From Ga0077527 sp964531455 (lineage in GTDB: Bacteria; Pseudomonadota; Gammaproteobacteria; Burkholderiales; SG8-41), in the NCBI GenBank assembly GCA_964531455.1, contig CAZHFZ010000015.1, positions 1-64,000 on the forward strand: 64,000 nt of DNA. The letters are read 5' to 3'. This document shows, in pieces, positions 42,214-49,869 of the stretch. The notes beneath the pieces are model-generated. The model saw nothing but the letters and a program-made list of their open reading frames with translations, had not been told where the DNA came from and made no database searches. Numbering within the stretch: the stretch's first letter is position 1; the number at the start of each line of letters is the position of its first letter. The position numbers and the translations under genes are program-made.

Positions 42214-43351
42214 AGACAAACCGATGAGCCTCGATGAACTGATCGAGGATGCGCAACGCGTTCTGCGCGTCTGCAACGCCTGCCGTTACTGCGAAGGTTA
42301 TTGCGCGGTATTCCCTGCGCTTGCGCGCCGTCTTGAGTTCACCGAGAACGACGTGCTTTATCTGGGCAATCTGTGCCACAACTGCGGCTCCTGTCTCTAT
42401 GCCTGCCAGTTCGCGCCGCCGCATGAATTCCAGGTCAACTTCCCGCGCCTGATGGCGAAGGCGCGTGGCGAGACTTATCGCCGTTACGCCTGGCCGGGTT
42501 TCCTCGGCAAGCTTTATGACAACAACGCCGTGGCGGTCAGCCTGATCACCGCATTCAGCATCGCGTTGCTGTTCTGGCTGGCCGGTGCGATTTCCGATCC
42601 GGAGCGTTTTTTCTCTGCCCACAGCGATGCGCAAGGCTCGTTCTACGCACTGATGCCGCATAACCTGATGGCAGGCGTATTTGGCGGCGTTTCAATTTTC
42701 GTGGCGTTTGCGCTGTTGATGGGTTTCATCCGCTTCTGGCCGTACATGGGTGAGGAACTGGCTGACTTCTTCAAGGCCGGGCCGCTGGCTGAAGGCGTGC
42801 ACGACGCGATGACGCTGAAAAACCTCGGCGGCGGTGTCGAGAACGAAGGCTGTACCTATCCGACGGAGCAGAAATCACTGGCGCGCCGTACTTACCATCA
42901 CTTCACTTTCTACGGTTTCATGCTGTGTTTCGCAGCCACCAGCGTGGCCACGGTCTATCACTACGTGCTGAACCAGCCGGCACCGTATCCGGTGACCAGC
43001 CTGCCGGTGCTGCTGGGCATCGTCGGCGGCATCGGCCTGCTGATTGGACCGGCGGGACTGCTGTATCTGAAGACGCAGCGTGATCCGGAACTGGTTGCCA
43101 AAGACCAGACCGGGATGGATGCGGGCTTGTTGGTGTTGTTGTTCATGACCAGCCTGACCGGCCTCGGCCTGCTGGCTTTCCGCGAACACGCATCGATGGG
43201 TACCTGGCTGGCTGTTCACCTGGGCTTTGTGCTGGCGCTGTTCCTGACCATGCCTTACGGCAAGTTCGTGCACGGCCTGTACCGACTGACCGCGCTGGTG
43301 CGTTACCACCTCGAGCGTCGGCGCCCGGTTCCGGGTATTGCGTCTGAATAA
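42200..43351 (+). CDS. tcuB: Tricarballylate utilization 4Fe-4S membrane protein TcuB
   Basis: A 383-residue membrane protein that re-oxidises the flavin of TcuA and passes electrons to the quinone pool. Two ferredoxin-type clusters are seen: Cys25, 28, 31, 35 (CNACRYCEGYC) and Cys59, 62, 65, 69 (CHNCGSCLYAC). About six hydrophobic segments follow with His residues suited to haem b (TYHHFTFYGFML near 233). GAGGAGG precedes the ATG at 42200, within the end of tcuA. Neither tcuC (permease) nor tcuR is adjacent; transport may be served by the receptors and MFS genes nearby. A terminator follows. Confidence 0.94.
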   Translation: MFAAEDKPMSLDELIEDAQRVLRVCNACRYCEGYCAVFPALARRLEFTENDVLYLGNLCHNCGSCLYACQFAPPHEFQVNFPRLMAKARGETYRRYAWPGFLGKLYDNNAVAVSLITAFSIALLFWLAGAISDPERFFSAHSDAQGSFYALMPHNLMAGVFGGVSIFVAFALLMGFIRFWPYMGEELADFFKAGPLAEGVHDAMTLKNLGGGVENEGCTYPTEQKSLARRTYHHFTFYGFMLCFAATSVATVYHYVLNQPAPYPVTSLPVLLGIVGGIGLLIGPAGLLYLKTQRDPELVAKDQTGMDAGLLVLLFMTSLTGLGLLAFREHASMGTWLAVHLGFVLALFLTMPYGKFVHGLYRLTALVRYHLERRRPVPGIASE

Positions 43352-43382
43352 AATTTTGCATGACAATTGGATGCAAGCATTC

Positions 43383-43413
43383 ATCAGGGCCGCCGTCGCG
43401 GCCCTGATTTTTT
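43383..43413 (+). terminator. Intrinsic terminator after tcuB
   Basis: An 11-base stem (43383-43393 with 43398-43408), CGTC loop and six T. It separates tcuAB from the following dehydrogenase gene. Confidence 0.85.
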
Positions 43414-43454
43414 AACGGCAGCGTTTCAATCCGTATCACGCTCAAGGAGCCCCC

Positions 43455-44444
43455 TTGAAAGTCACCATCCTCGATGATTATTTCGACACCGTTCGCACGC
43501 TGAACTGCTTTGCGAAACTGAAGGACCACGACGTCAAGATCTGGAATGATCACGCGCAGGATACCGATATGCTGGCCGAGCGCCTGCGTGATACCGAAGC
43601 GCTGGTGCTGATCCGCGAACGCACCAAGATCCGCACGCCACTGCTGGAGCGTCTGCCGAAGCTCAAGCTGATCAGCCAGCGCAGCGTATTTCCGCATATC
43701 GATTCTGATACCTGCACCAGACTCGGCGTGATCATTTCATCGAGCCAGCATCCGGAACTGCCATCCTATGCGACCGCGGAGCTGACCTGGGCTCTGGTGC
43801 TGGCTGCGATGCGCAAGATTCCGCAGCAGATGGCGTCGCTGAAAGCGGGTCAGTGGCAGTGCGGCGTCGGCCGTACGGTGCGTGGCAAAACTTTGGGCAT
43901 TTACGGCTATGGTCGCATCGGCGCCGTGGTCGCCGGCTACGGCAAGGCCTTCGGCATGAACGTGCTGGTGTGGGGACGCGAGAAGACCCTGGAGCGTGCG
44001 CGTCTCGACGGCCATGAAGTGGCGTCGAGCAAGAATGAATTTTTCGAACGTTGCGATGTGCTGTCGCTGCATATGCGACTGGTCGATGCCACACGCGGCA
44101 TTGTCACCGCGGCCGACCTCGCAAGAATGAAGCCGACTTCGGTGCTGGTGAATACCAGCCGCGCGCAACTGGTAGAAACCGGCGCGCTGGTGCCGGCGCT
44201 GAAGGCCGGCCGTCCCGGGATGGCGGGGCTCGATGTATTCGAAGACGAACCGATGCGCGACACGGCAAATCCGCTGCTGTCGCTCGACAACGTCGTGCTG
44301 ACGCCGCATATCGGCTACGTGACCATCGAGGGTCTGGAAACCCAGTTCGTCGACATCTTCGATCAGATCAATGCCTATGCGGCGGGCAATCCGATCAATG
44401 TGGTCAATCCCGACGTGCTGGGATCCGCTCAACTGCGGCGTTAA
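43455..44444 (+). CDS. D-2-hydroxyacid dehydrogenase family protein
   Basis: A 329-residue NAD(P)-dependent D-2-hydroxyacid dehydrogenase. NAD motif GIYGYGRIGAVVAGYGKAFG at about residues 147-166, catalytic Arg in VNTSRAQLVE near 234, Glu in DVFEDEP near 260 and His in LTPHIGYV near 285 are all present. CAAGGAG precedes the TTG/ATG region and I keep the TTG at 43455. Its stop overlaps the convergent PrpD gene by four bases. The substrate is probably a 2-keto acid from the neighbouring pathways. Confidence 0.92.
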   Translation: MKVTILDDYFDTVRTLNCFAKLKDHDVKIWNDHAQDTDMLAERLRDTEALVLIRERTKIRTPLLERLPKLKLISQRSVFPHIDSDTCTRLGVIISSSQHPELPSYATAELTWALVLAAMRKIPQQMASLKAGQWQCGVGRTVRGKTLGIYGYGRIGAVVAGYGKAFGMNVLVWGREKTLERARLDGHEVASSKNEFFERCDVLSLHMRLVDATRGIVTAADLARMKPTSVLVNTSRAQLVETGALVPALKAGRPGMAGLDVFEDEPMRDTANPLLSLDNVVLTPHIGYVTIEGLETQFVDIFDQINAYAAGNPINVVNPDVLGSAQLRR

Positions 44445-45829
44445 CGCACCAGCAGATCGACCAGGCCGGCAACGCTTGTTTGCGTTTCGAGCGTGCGCAG
44501 GGCTGCAATGGCGCTGTCGGTATTCCCGGCACTGGTGCCGGCCTGCGCCGCACAGTCGCGGAACTTGTGTTCCAGATCCTCCCAGGACAGCTCGCGCGAA
44601 GGATGGCCGGGCGGACGCAGGATGCGGATGGCGTCGCGAATGCCGTTGCGCAGTTCGATATCGACTTCGACAAAACCGCGACTGCCCGAGCTGCGGGTGT
44701 CGAACAGCGGGTCATCGCCGCGGCAGGCCGGATCTTCGAAGGCGCGCACGCGTTTCATCATGTCCTGAATTGCCGGGCGGTTGACCGCTTCGTCGGTAAA
44801 ACTGAACAGCGAGTACTCCCCGTCAACAATGCCGGCAGCGATGGAATACTGCAGGCTGAACTTGGCCTCAAGGCCGGTTTTCGGCTGGTCATAAGTCAGC
44901 ACCTGCATGCCGCCTTGCGGCATCCGGCAATCCGCGCGAACAACATCGGCGGCAGTGAAGCCGTGTTTTCCACGCAGCGTCAGGATGCCGTCCATACCGC
45001 GGTGCGAGGCGTAACAGCAGGGAAATTTTTTCAGTGCGATGCCCGGATCGGTGATGACCCAGGGTTTGCCGAGCCCGGCGAGGGTGTTGGCGATACTGGA
45101 TTCGCTGACGCCATACGCAGCGAAAAAGCCGGACTTGGCTTCGAGGATGTCGGGCGCTGCGGTAAAGCCGCTCATCGCCAGACGTACGGCGGCGATGGCG
45201 CTGCGCGCCGCCCAGCCGGTATGCAGCGGTTTGGTCATCGTGCCGAAATTGCGCCGCAGACCACTGGCCATTGATCCGGCAATGCCGAATGCGGTCTGGA
45301 TGACCTCGGGTTGCAGACGCCAGGCCTTGGCCAGCGCCGCCACGCCGCAGAAAATGCCCAGCGTGCCGGTGCCGTGAAATCCGCGGTGATAGTGACCGGT
45401 GGTGATGCCGAGGCCGATTTTCCCGCCGACCTCGACGCCGATCACATGGGCTTCGATCAGCGCCTTGCCGCTCAATGGCTGGCGTTTGAGGTCGGCCAAC
45501 AGCACGGCGACGATCACCGCGCTGGGGTGGGCCGGCATCATCGACAGCACATCATCGAAATCCAGCGCATGACCGAAAGTGCCGTTGATCAGTGCTGCCA
45601 TTTCGGCGCTGCTGCGTTCTGCCTTGCCGATGATGGGGCTGTCGCCGGATTCGCCGCTCAGCTTGAGGTAGGCGAGCAGGTGTTCGGTGACTTCGCTGTT
45701 GGCGCCGGAGAGGATCGACGCAACGGTGTCGGCAATGACTTTTTTCGATTTTTCAATCGCCTGATCGGGGAAATCTGCGGCCGAACTGCAATGAATGAAT
45801 TCAGCAATGGCTTTTGTGGCTTGGGTCAT
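44441..45829 (-). CDS. MmgE/PrpD family protein
   Basis: A 462-residue member of the MmgE/PrpD family, which includes 2-methylcitrate dehydratase and cis-aconitate decarboxylase. Typical stretches are NGTFGHALDFDDVL near residue 88 with the conserved His-Asp-Asp, GLGITTGHYHRGFHGTGTLG near 135, and FGTMTKPLHTGWAARSA near 190. It follows the PrpF-type gene after 28 bases on the same strand, so the two form an operon. Reactions in this family are hydration, dehydration or decarboxylation of branched di- and tricarboxylates. The exact one is open. Confidence 0.92.
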   Translation of the reverse strand: MTQATKAIAEFIHCSSAADFPDQAIEKSKKVIADTVASILSGANSEVTEHLLAYLKLSGESGDSPIIGKAERSSAEMAALINGTFGHALDFDDVLSMMPAHPSAVIVAVLLADLKRQPLSGKALIEAHVIGVEVGGKIGLGITTGHYHRGFHGTGTLGIFCGVAALAKAWRLQPEVIQTAFGIAGSMASGLRRNFGTMTKPLHTGWAARSAIAAVRLAMSGFTAAPDILEAKSGFFAAYGVSESSIANTLAGLGKPWVITDPGIALKKFPCCYASHRGMDGILTLRGKHGFTAADVVRADCRMPQGGMQVLTYDQPKTGLEAKFSLQYSIAAGIVDGEYSLFSFTDEAVNRPAIQDMMKRVRAFEDPACRGDDPLFDTRSSGSRGFVEVDIELRNGIRDAIRILRPPGHPSRELSWEDLEHKFRDCAAQAGTSAGNTDSAIAALRTLETQTSVAGLVDLLVR

Positions 45830-45857
45830 GAGTATTTTTCAATGATGCGTTGATCAA

Positions 45858-47003
45858 TCAGCTGCGGGAATGTGCGGCAACGTAGACGGTGCCGTCCATG
45901 ATGCGTCTTGCAGTTCGGGTATAGGCGGCTTCGGTGATTTCACCATCGGCATTGATGCGGGTGATGACCGGAAATACCCCGGTCGGGTGACCGATGCGCA
46001 CTACATGGTCATCAAAGCGGCGAGCCACCTGATGCACAACCGTACCGGGCATATTGGCGGCGACTGCCGTACACACGGCGCCGGTTGCGGCAAAAGCTTT
46101 GTGCAGACGTGGCGGGGGACCACCAACACGGCGGGCGACGAAACTGACTTCATCAGCGCGTACTGTGGATTTGGTCATGTAGTTAATGTAGTCCGCAGGC
46201 GCAATGACCGACACCGGGTGCGGCAGACGGGATTCCGGCGGCAGACCGATATGTTTGGCACCGGCGTTGCGAATCGCCCAGAAGCGGTTGAGGATCTCCG
46301 GGGTGAACTCGTCCGGCGTTTCAGTGCCGCGGATGCCGATGTCGCGGGCGTGAAAAAACAGAGTGACCTTGGCGACATCAACAATCGATACAGCAATCGA
46401 CTTGCCGAGTTCCGGCACGAAAATCTCGTCGATGACATTGCCGCTGGGCAGCAGCGATCCGGTGGTGGCACCTTTGGTTCGTGCGAAGTCGAGCTGGATC
46501 TCCGCGCCGGTGCCTGGCACGCCGGCGATCGCGCATTCGCCGTTTACCCTCGGTTGGCCGCCGGATACCGGAATCCGGGAAACCAGCACCTGCCGGGTGT
46601 TGGTGTTGAAGATATGCACCGTCGTCACCGGCTCTACAGCTTTGATCAGGCCTTCCTGGATGGCAAAGGTGCCGACCGCAGCCGACAGATTGCCGCAGTT
46701 CGCTGAATACGACACATAAGGCAGGTCGATGCCGACCTGGCCGAAGGTGTAGTTAAGATCAATGCCCGGAGCAGTGCTCTTGCTGACGATGACAATCTTG
46801 CTGGTCAGCGTGTCGGCGCCGCCGAGGCCGTCGATCTGCCGCGGATCTGGGCTGCCCATTGCTTCCAGCAGTATGCGTTCACGCAACTGCGGATCAGCGG
46901 GCAGATCGCTTTCCAGAAAAAACAGGCCTTTGCTGGTGCCGCCGCGCATGACGGTGCAGGGCACCGCGAATTGGTCCACGCTGTGTGAAGCGGTTTTCAT
47001 CAA
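45858..47003 (-). CDS. PrpF family isomerase
   Basis: A 381-residue PrpF-family protein. MRGGTSKGLFF at residues 19-29, Lys69 (LTSK) and Cys103 (ANCGNLSAA) give the catalytic Lys/Cys pair with the same 34-residue spacing as the other PrpF at 5829. PrpF isomerises 2-methylaconitate and can act on aconitate. Here it is coupled to a PrpD-type gene and lies beside tcuAB, so interconversion of aconitate-like acids is a fair inference. GAGG precedes the ATG. It is divergent from a receptor gene at 47091. Confidence 0.91.
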   Translation of the reverse strand: MMKTASHSVDQFAVPCTVMRGGTSKGLFFLESDLPADPQLRERILLEAMGSPDPRQIDGLGGADTLTSKIVIVSKSTAPGIDLNYTFGQVGIDLPYVSYSANCGNLSAAVGTFAIQEGLIKAVEPVTTVHIFNTNTRQVLVSRIPVSGGQPRVNGECAIAGVPGTGAEIQLDFARTKGATTGSLLPSGNVIDEIFVPELGKSIAVSIVDVAKVTLFFHARDIGIRGTETPDEFTPEILNRFWAIRNAGAKHIGLPPESRLPHPVSVIAPADYINYMTKSTVRADEVSFVARRVGGPPPRLHKAFAATGAVCTAVAANMPGTVVHQVARRFDDHVVRIGHPTGVFPVITRINADGEITEAAYTRTARRIMDGTVYVAAHSRS

Positions 47004-47090
47004 GTGGCCTCGTCTGCGGTAATCAGCGATTTGAAGTTGCTACCGCTTTTAAAATTCAATCATACTTGGGAACTGTCATCAGGAGTCGTC

Positions 47091-48080
47091 ATGAAATCAT
47101 CAAAGCGCATTTCGGCGCTCGTAAAACTTGCACTCGGCATCGCGATCGCGTGTTCTGCAGTCATGCCCGCGCAGGCTCAGAAATTTCCGGAGCGCCCGGT
47201 GCGCATACTGGTGCCGCTCGCAGCGGGCGGCAGTGTTGATACCGTTGCACGCAGCCTTTCCCAAGGATTGGCCGAAAGTTTTGGCCAGTCGGTCATTGTC
47301 GACAACCGCCCAGGTGCGGGCAGTCAGGTGGCGCTGGAAATTCTGGCCGGTGCTGATCCCAGCGGCCACACGCTGGTGATGATCAGCGCAACTTCGGTTG
47401 TTCACCCGCTGTTGTACAAATCGCGCTTTGATGTCGTGCGCGATTTCAGCCCGGTGCTGCAGGTTACCCAGCAGGGTTACAACATGGTGGTGAACCCGGC
47501 TGTACCGGCGAAGACTGCCCTGGAACTGGTCGCACACCTGAAGGCGAATCCGGGCAAGCTCAACTACAGTTCGTCCGGCATCGGCAGCCTGATTCACATG
47601 AGCGGTGAATTGTTCAAGATCGCCACCGGCACGCAGATGACGCATATCCCCTACAAGGGCATGGGCGCGGCCTATGCAGATCTGATCGGCGGCCAGGTGC
47701 AGGTGGGATTCCCGACCATCATTTCATCGGTTCCGCATGTCAGGGCCGGGCGTCTGCGTTCGCTTGCAGTTACGCCTGGCAAGCGCGTGCCCGCGCTGCC
47801 CAATGTGCCGACCTTCGCGGAGGCCGGCATCAAGGGTGTTGTAGTGACCAACTGGTATGGAATCATCGCGCCGAAAAAAACCCCGAAGCCCGTGATTGAC
47901 CGAATCGCGCTTGATGCCGGCAAGGCGATGCAGGATCCGGACATGATGAAACGGCTGCTCGCAGACGGTTCGGAGGCGATGGTTGGCACACCACAGCAAT
48001 TCGGTGCGCTGATCCAGTCTGAAACAAAACTCTGGAGTGATGTGATCAGGAAGGCGGGCATCCAGGGCGAGGGTGGCTGA
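47091..48080 (+). CDS. Bug/TctC family tripartite tricarboxylate transporter receptor
   Basis: Periplasmic receptor of 329 residues. Signal peptide ends at about residue 28 (MPAQAQ). Core: FPERPVRILVPLAAGGSVD, VIVDNRPGAGSQVALE, HIPYKGMGAAYAD, LPNVPTFAEAGIKGV. CAGGAG six bases before the ATG at 47091 fixes the start; the open frame extends upstream without support. It is divergent from the PrpF-PrpD operon and may deliver the substrate of those enzymes. An MFS gene follows. Confidence 0.93.
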   Translation: MKSSKRISALVKLALGIAIACSAVMPAQAQKFPERPVRILVPLAAGGSVDTVARSLSQGLAESFGQSVIVDNRPGAGSQVALEILAGADPSGHTLVMISATSVVHPLLYKSRFDVVRDFSPVLQVTQQGYNMVVNPAVPAKTALELVAHLKANPGKLNYSSSGIGSLIHMSGELFKIATGTQMTHIPYKGMGAAYADLIGGQVQVGFPTIISSVPHVRAGRLRSLAVTPGKRVPALPNVPTFAEAGIKGVVVTNWYGIIAPKKTPKPVIDRIALDAGKAMQDPDMMKRLLADGSEAMVGTPQQFGALIQSETKLWSDVIRKAGIQGEGG

Positions 48081-48185
48081 GGCAATTCCGCAAAGCAAAA
48101 AAAGTTTTTAAAAACAAATATATAACTGCAATAATTTGATGCACCCTGCACTCGCCGGGCACCATCTGGAAAGAACATTTCATTC

Positions 48186-49436
48186 ATGACATCCCTCAGC
48201 AAACCGGGGCTGCATCACGCCTGGATCATTCTCGCGGCTGCGTGCGTACTGGGTGTCATCAGTCGCGCCGATTCAGCTTCGTTCGCCGTGCTCGTTGATC
48301 CATTGGTGGAAAAATTCGACTGGAAACGCGGCGACATCGGTCTTGCGTATTCGCTCGCATTCCTTTGCAGCATGCCCGCGATGCTGATATTCGGATGGCT
48401 CGGTGACCGCTACAGCGCACGCTCGCTGATGCTGGGCGCATCGCTGATGATTTCTGCGGGCACGGTGCTGCTCGGGATGATTCAGGAGTTGTGGCATCTC
48501 TACGTGATTTACGGTGTGTTTGTGGGTGCTCTTGGCAATGCGGCCTTCGTAGTGCTGCTCCCGGTCATCATTACCCGCTGGTTCAACCAGAAAATGGGCC
48601 TCGCGCTCGGCATTTACTGGGCTGGTCTGGGGTTGGGCCCTGTTGTTTTTGCGCTGTTGTTCCGCTGGATGATCGAGAACCGCGGCTGGGAATCGGCTTT
48701 CCTGGTGATCGGCATTGCCTTCGGCGTGATTCTTCTGGTCTTTTCCTGGTTCATCCGCACCAGTCCGGCCGAAATGGGTTTGACTGCCTATGGTGCAGAG
48801 GACGCAGCCAAGGACAAGCAGGCTTCCGGTGTGGCCGTCAACATGCGTTCAATACTTTCACGCAAGCCTGTTTGGCTGCTTATGGGTTGTCACCATCTTG
48901 GTTGTGCCGGGCATGCGGTGATTCTTGCACATGGTGTTTCGATGGCCACCCACCACGGAATTCCTGGCCTGCAGGCGGCGGGTGTGCTGAGCACGATCGC
49001 CGGCGTGTCGATTTTCAGTCGCTTCAGCTTCTCGTTGCTCACCGAGCGATTTGGCGGGAGGACTATCCTGTCCGGGGCAATTTTCGGTCAGAGCCTGTCC
49101 ATTCTGCTGCTGCTGTTTGCCACCGAGGTCTGGCATTTCTATGCCTTCGCAGTTTTTTTCGGCATATGTTATGGCGGCGAAATGGTTGGTTTTCCGATCA
49201 TCAACCGGCAGATGTTCGGTGCCAAGGCGCCCCTGAGCTCAATTTTTTCGTTCCAGATGATCGGCGGCAGCACCGGCATGGCTCTCGGCGGCTGGATCGG
49301 CGGAGCACTGTTCGACCACTCGGGCAACTACACCTCAGCGATTCTCGTTGCGTCCGGAATCGGCTTCCTCGCCATTCCGCTGGCACTGTGGCTGCCGCGG
49401 CATCAGCGACCGCTCTCTCCGCAAACAGCCGGGTAA
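48186..49436 (+). CDS. MFS transporter, OFA/monocarboxylate type
   Basis: A 416-residue twelve-helix carrier of the oxalate:formate antiporter/monocarboxylate-porter type (DRYSARSLMLGASLMISAG near residue 75, RWFNQKMGLALGIYWAGLGLG near 130). It lies 105 bases after a receptor gene on the same strand and should move a carboxylate. A decayed second copy of its helix 7-8 region lies directly downstream at about 49458-49640. Confidence 0.9.
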   Translation: MTSLSKPGLHHAWIILAAACVLGVISRADSASFAVLVDPLVEKFDWKRGDIGLAYSLAFLCSMPAMLIFGWLGDRYSARSLMLGASLMISAGTVLLGMIQELWHLYVIYGVFVGALGNAAFVVLLPVIITRWFNQKMGLALGIYWAGLGLGPVVFALLFRWMIENRGWESAFLVIGIAFGVILLVFSWFIRTSPAEMGLTAYGAEDAAKDKQASGVAVNMRSILSRKPVWLLMGCHHLGCAGHAVILAHGVSMATHHGIPGLQAAGVLSTIAGVSIFSRFSFSLLTERFGGRTILSGAIFGQSLSILLLLFATEVWHFYAFAVFFGICYGGEMVGFPIINRQMFGAKAPLSSIFSFQMIGGSTGMALGGWIGGALFDHSGNYTSAILVASGIGFLAIPLALWLPRHQRPLSPQTAG

Positions 49437-49457
49437 GCCGGAGACGCAGGGCTTAAT

Positions 49458-49640
49458 CCAATGGGATTTAGAGTCTGTCGGCGGGGGGGGGGCATGCTGA
49501 GCAAGATTGCTGGCATTTCCATTTTTAGTTGCTTCAGTCTTCAATACTCCTGGATGATTTTGGCAGAAGACCGTAACGGCAATCAGCGTAGCTTGCGATC
49601 AGGCTGTCCTTCCAAGGCAAGCTGCGGTATTTTCAACTGC
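49458..49640 (+). pseudogene. Decayed fragment of a second OFA-type MFS transporter
   Basis: From about 49458 the DNA matches the internal part of the intact MFS gene near 48955-49050. Protein reading GMLSKIAGISIFSCFSL corresponds to GVLSTIAGVSIFSRFSF in the intact copy, with mainly third-base changes. Similarity then fades with a frameshift. Only part of one helix pair remains, so it is non-functional. It points to a former tandem duplication of the permease gene followed by deletion. Confidence 0.6.
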
Positions 49641-49727
49641 TTGTCGCATCGCTTATTGACTGAGGGAGCTTCTTTTATTCTGCTGTGGAAGTAACCGGGT
49701 TCATTGCGTGCTTCTCATCATGCGAAC

Positions 49728-49749
49728 TTGTATCGTGATGTAGATACAA
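49728..49749. promoter_or_regulatory. Inverted repeat, candidate operator of the GGT operon
   Basis: TTGTATC-N8-GATACAA is a perfect seven-base inverted repeat with an eight-base spacer, 121 bases before the first gene of the operon. It is the only strong palindrome in the interval. No regulator gene is adjacent. Confidence 0.5.
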
Positions 49750-49869
49750 CGTGGCGGTGCCCGGATAATGCTGCTATCTTTCGTATCAGATTGATTTCTG
49801 CATTGGGTATAACGCAAGCTCCTGCTGCGGAATATCGCTTCTTTCAAGGCTCCATTCAAGGTTCATATC

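Larger units (their letters stand above)
49437..49869. other. Intergenic region between MFS gene and the GGT operon
   Basis: The 433 bases hold an MFS gene remnant (49458-49640) that starts with a run of ten G (49483-49492), then the inverted repeat at 49728-49749 and presumably the promoter of the downstream operon. I found no convincing -35/-10 pair. The 77-codon forward frame at 49461 is part of the remnant and not a functional gene. Confidence 0.55.

Noticed and set aside
40087..42276. 729-codon minus-strand open frame opposite tcuA
   Set aside because: It is a mirror of a strongly supported gene in GC-rich DNA, with low-complexity His/Arg content and no recognisable family.
44051..45274. 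407-codon plus-strand frame across the end of the dehydrogenase and the PrpD gene
   Set aside because: It is antisense to PrpD and out of frame with the dehydrogenase, with Arg/Gly/Ala-rich translation.
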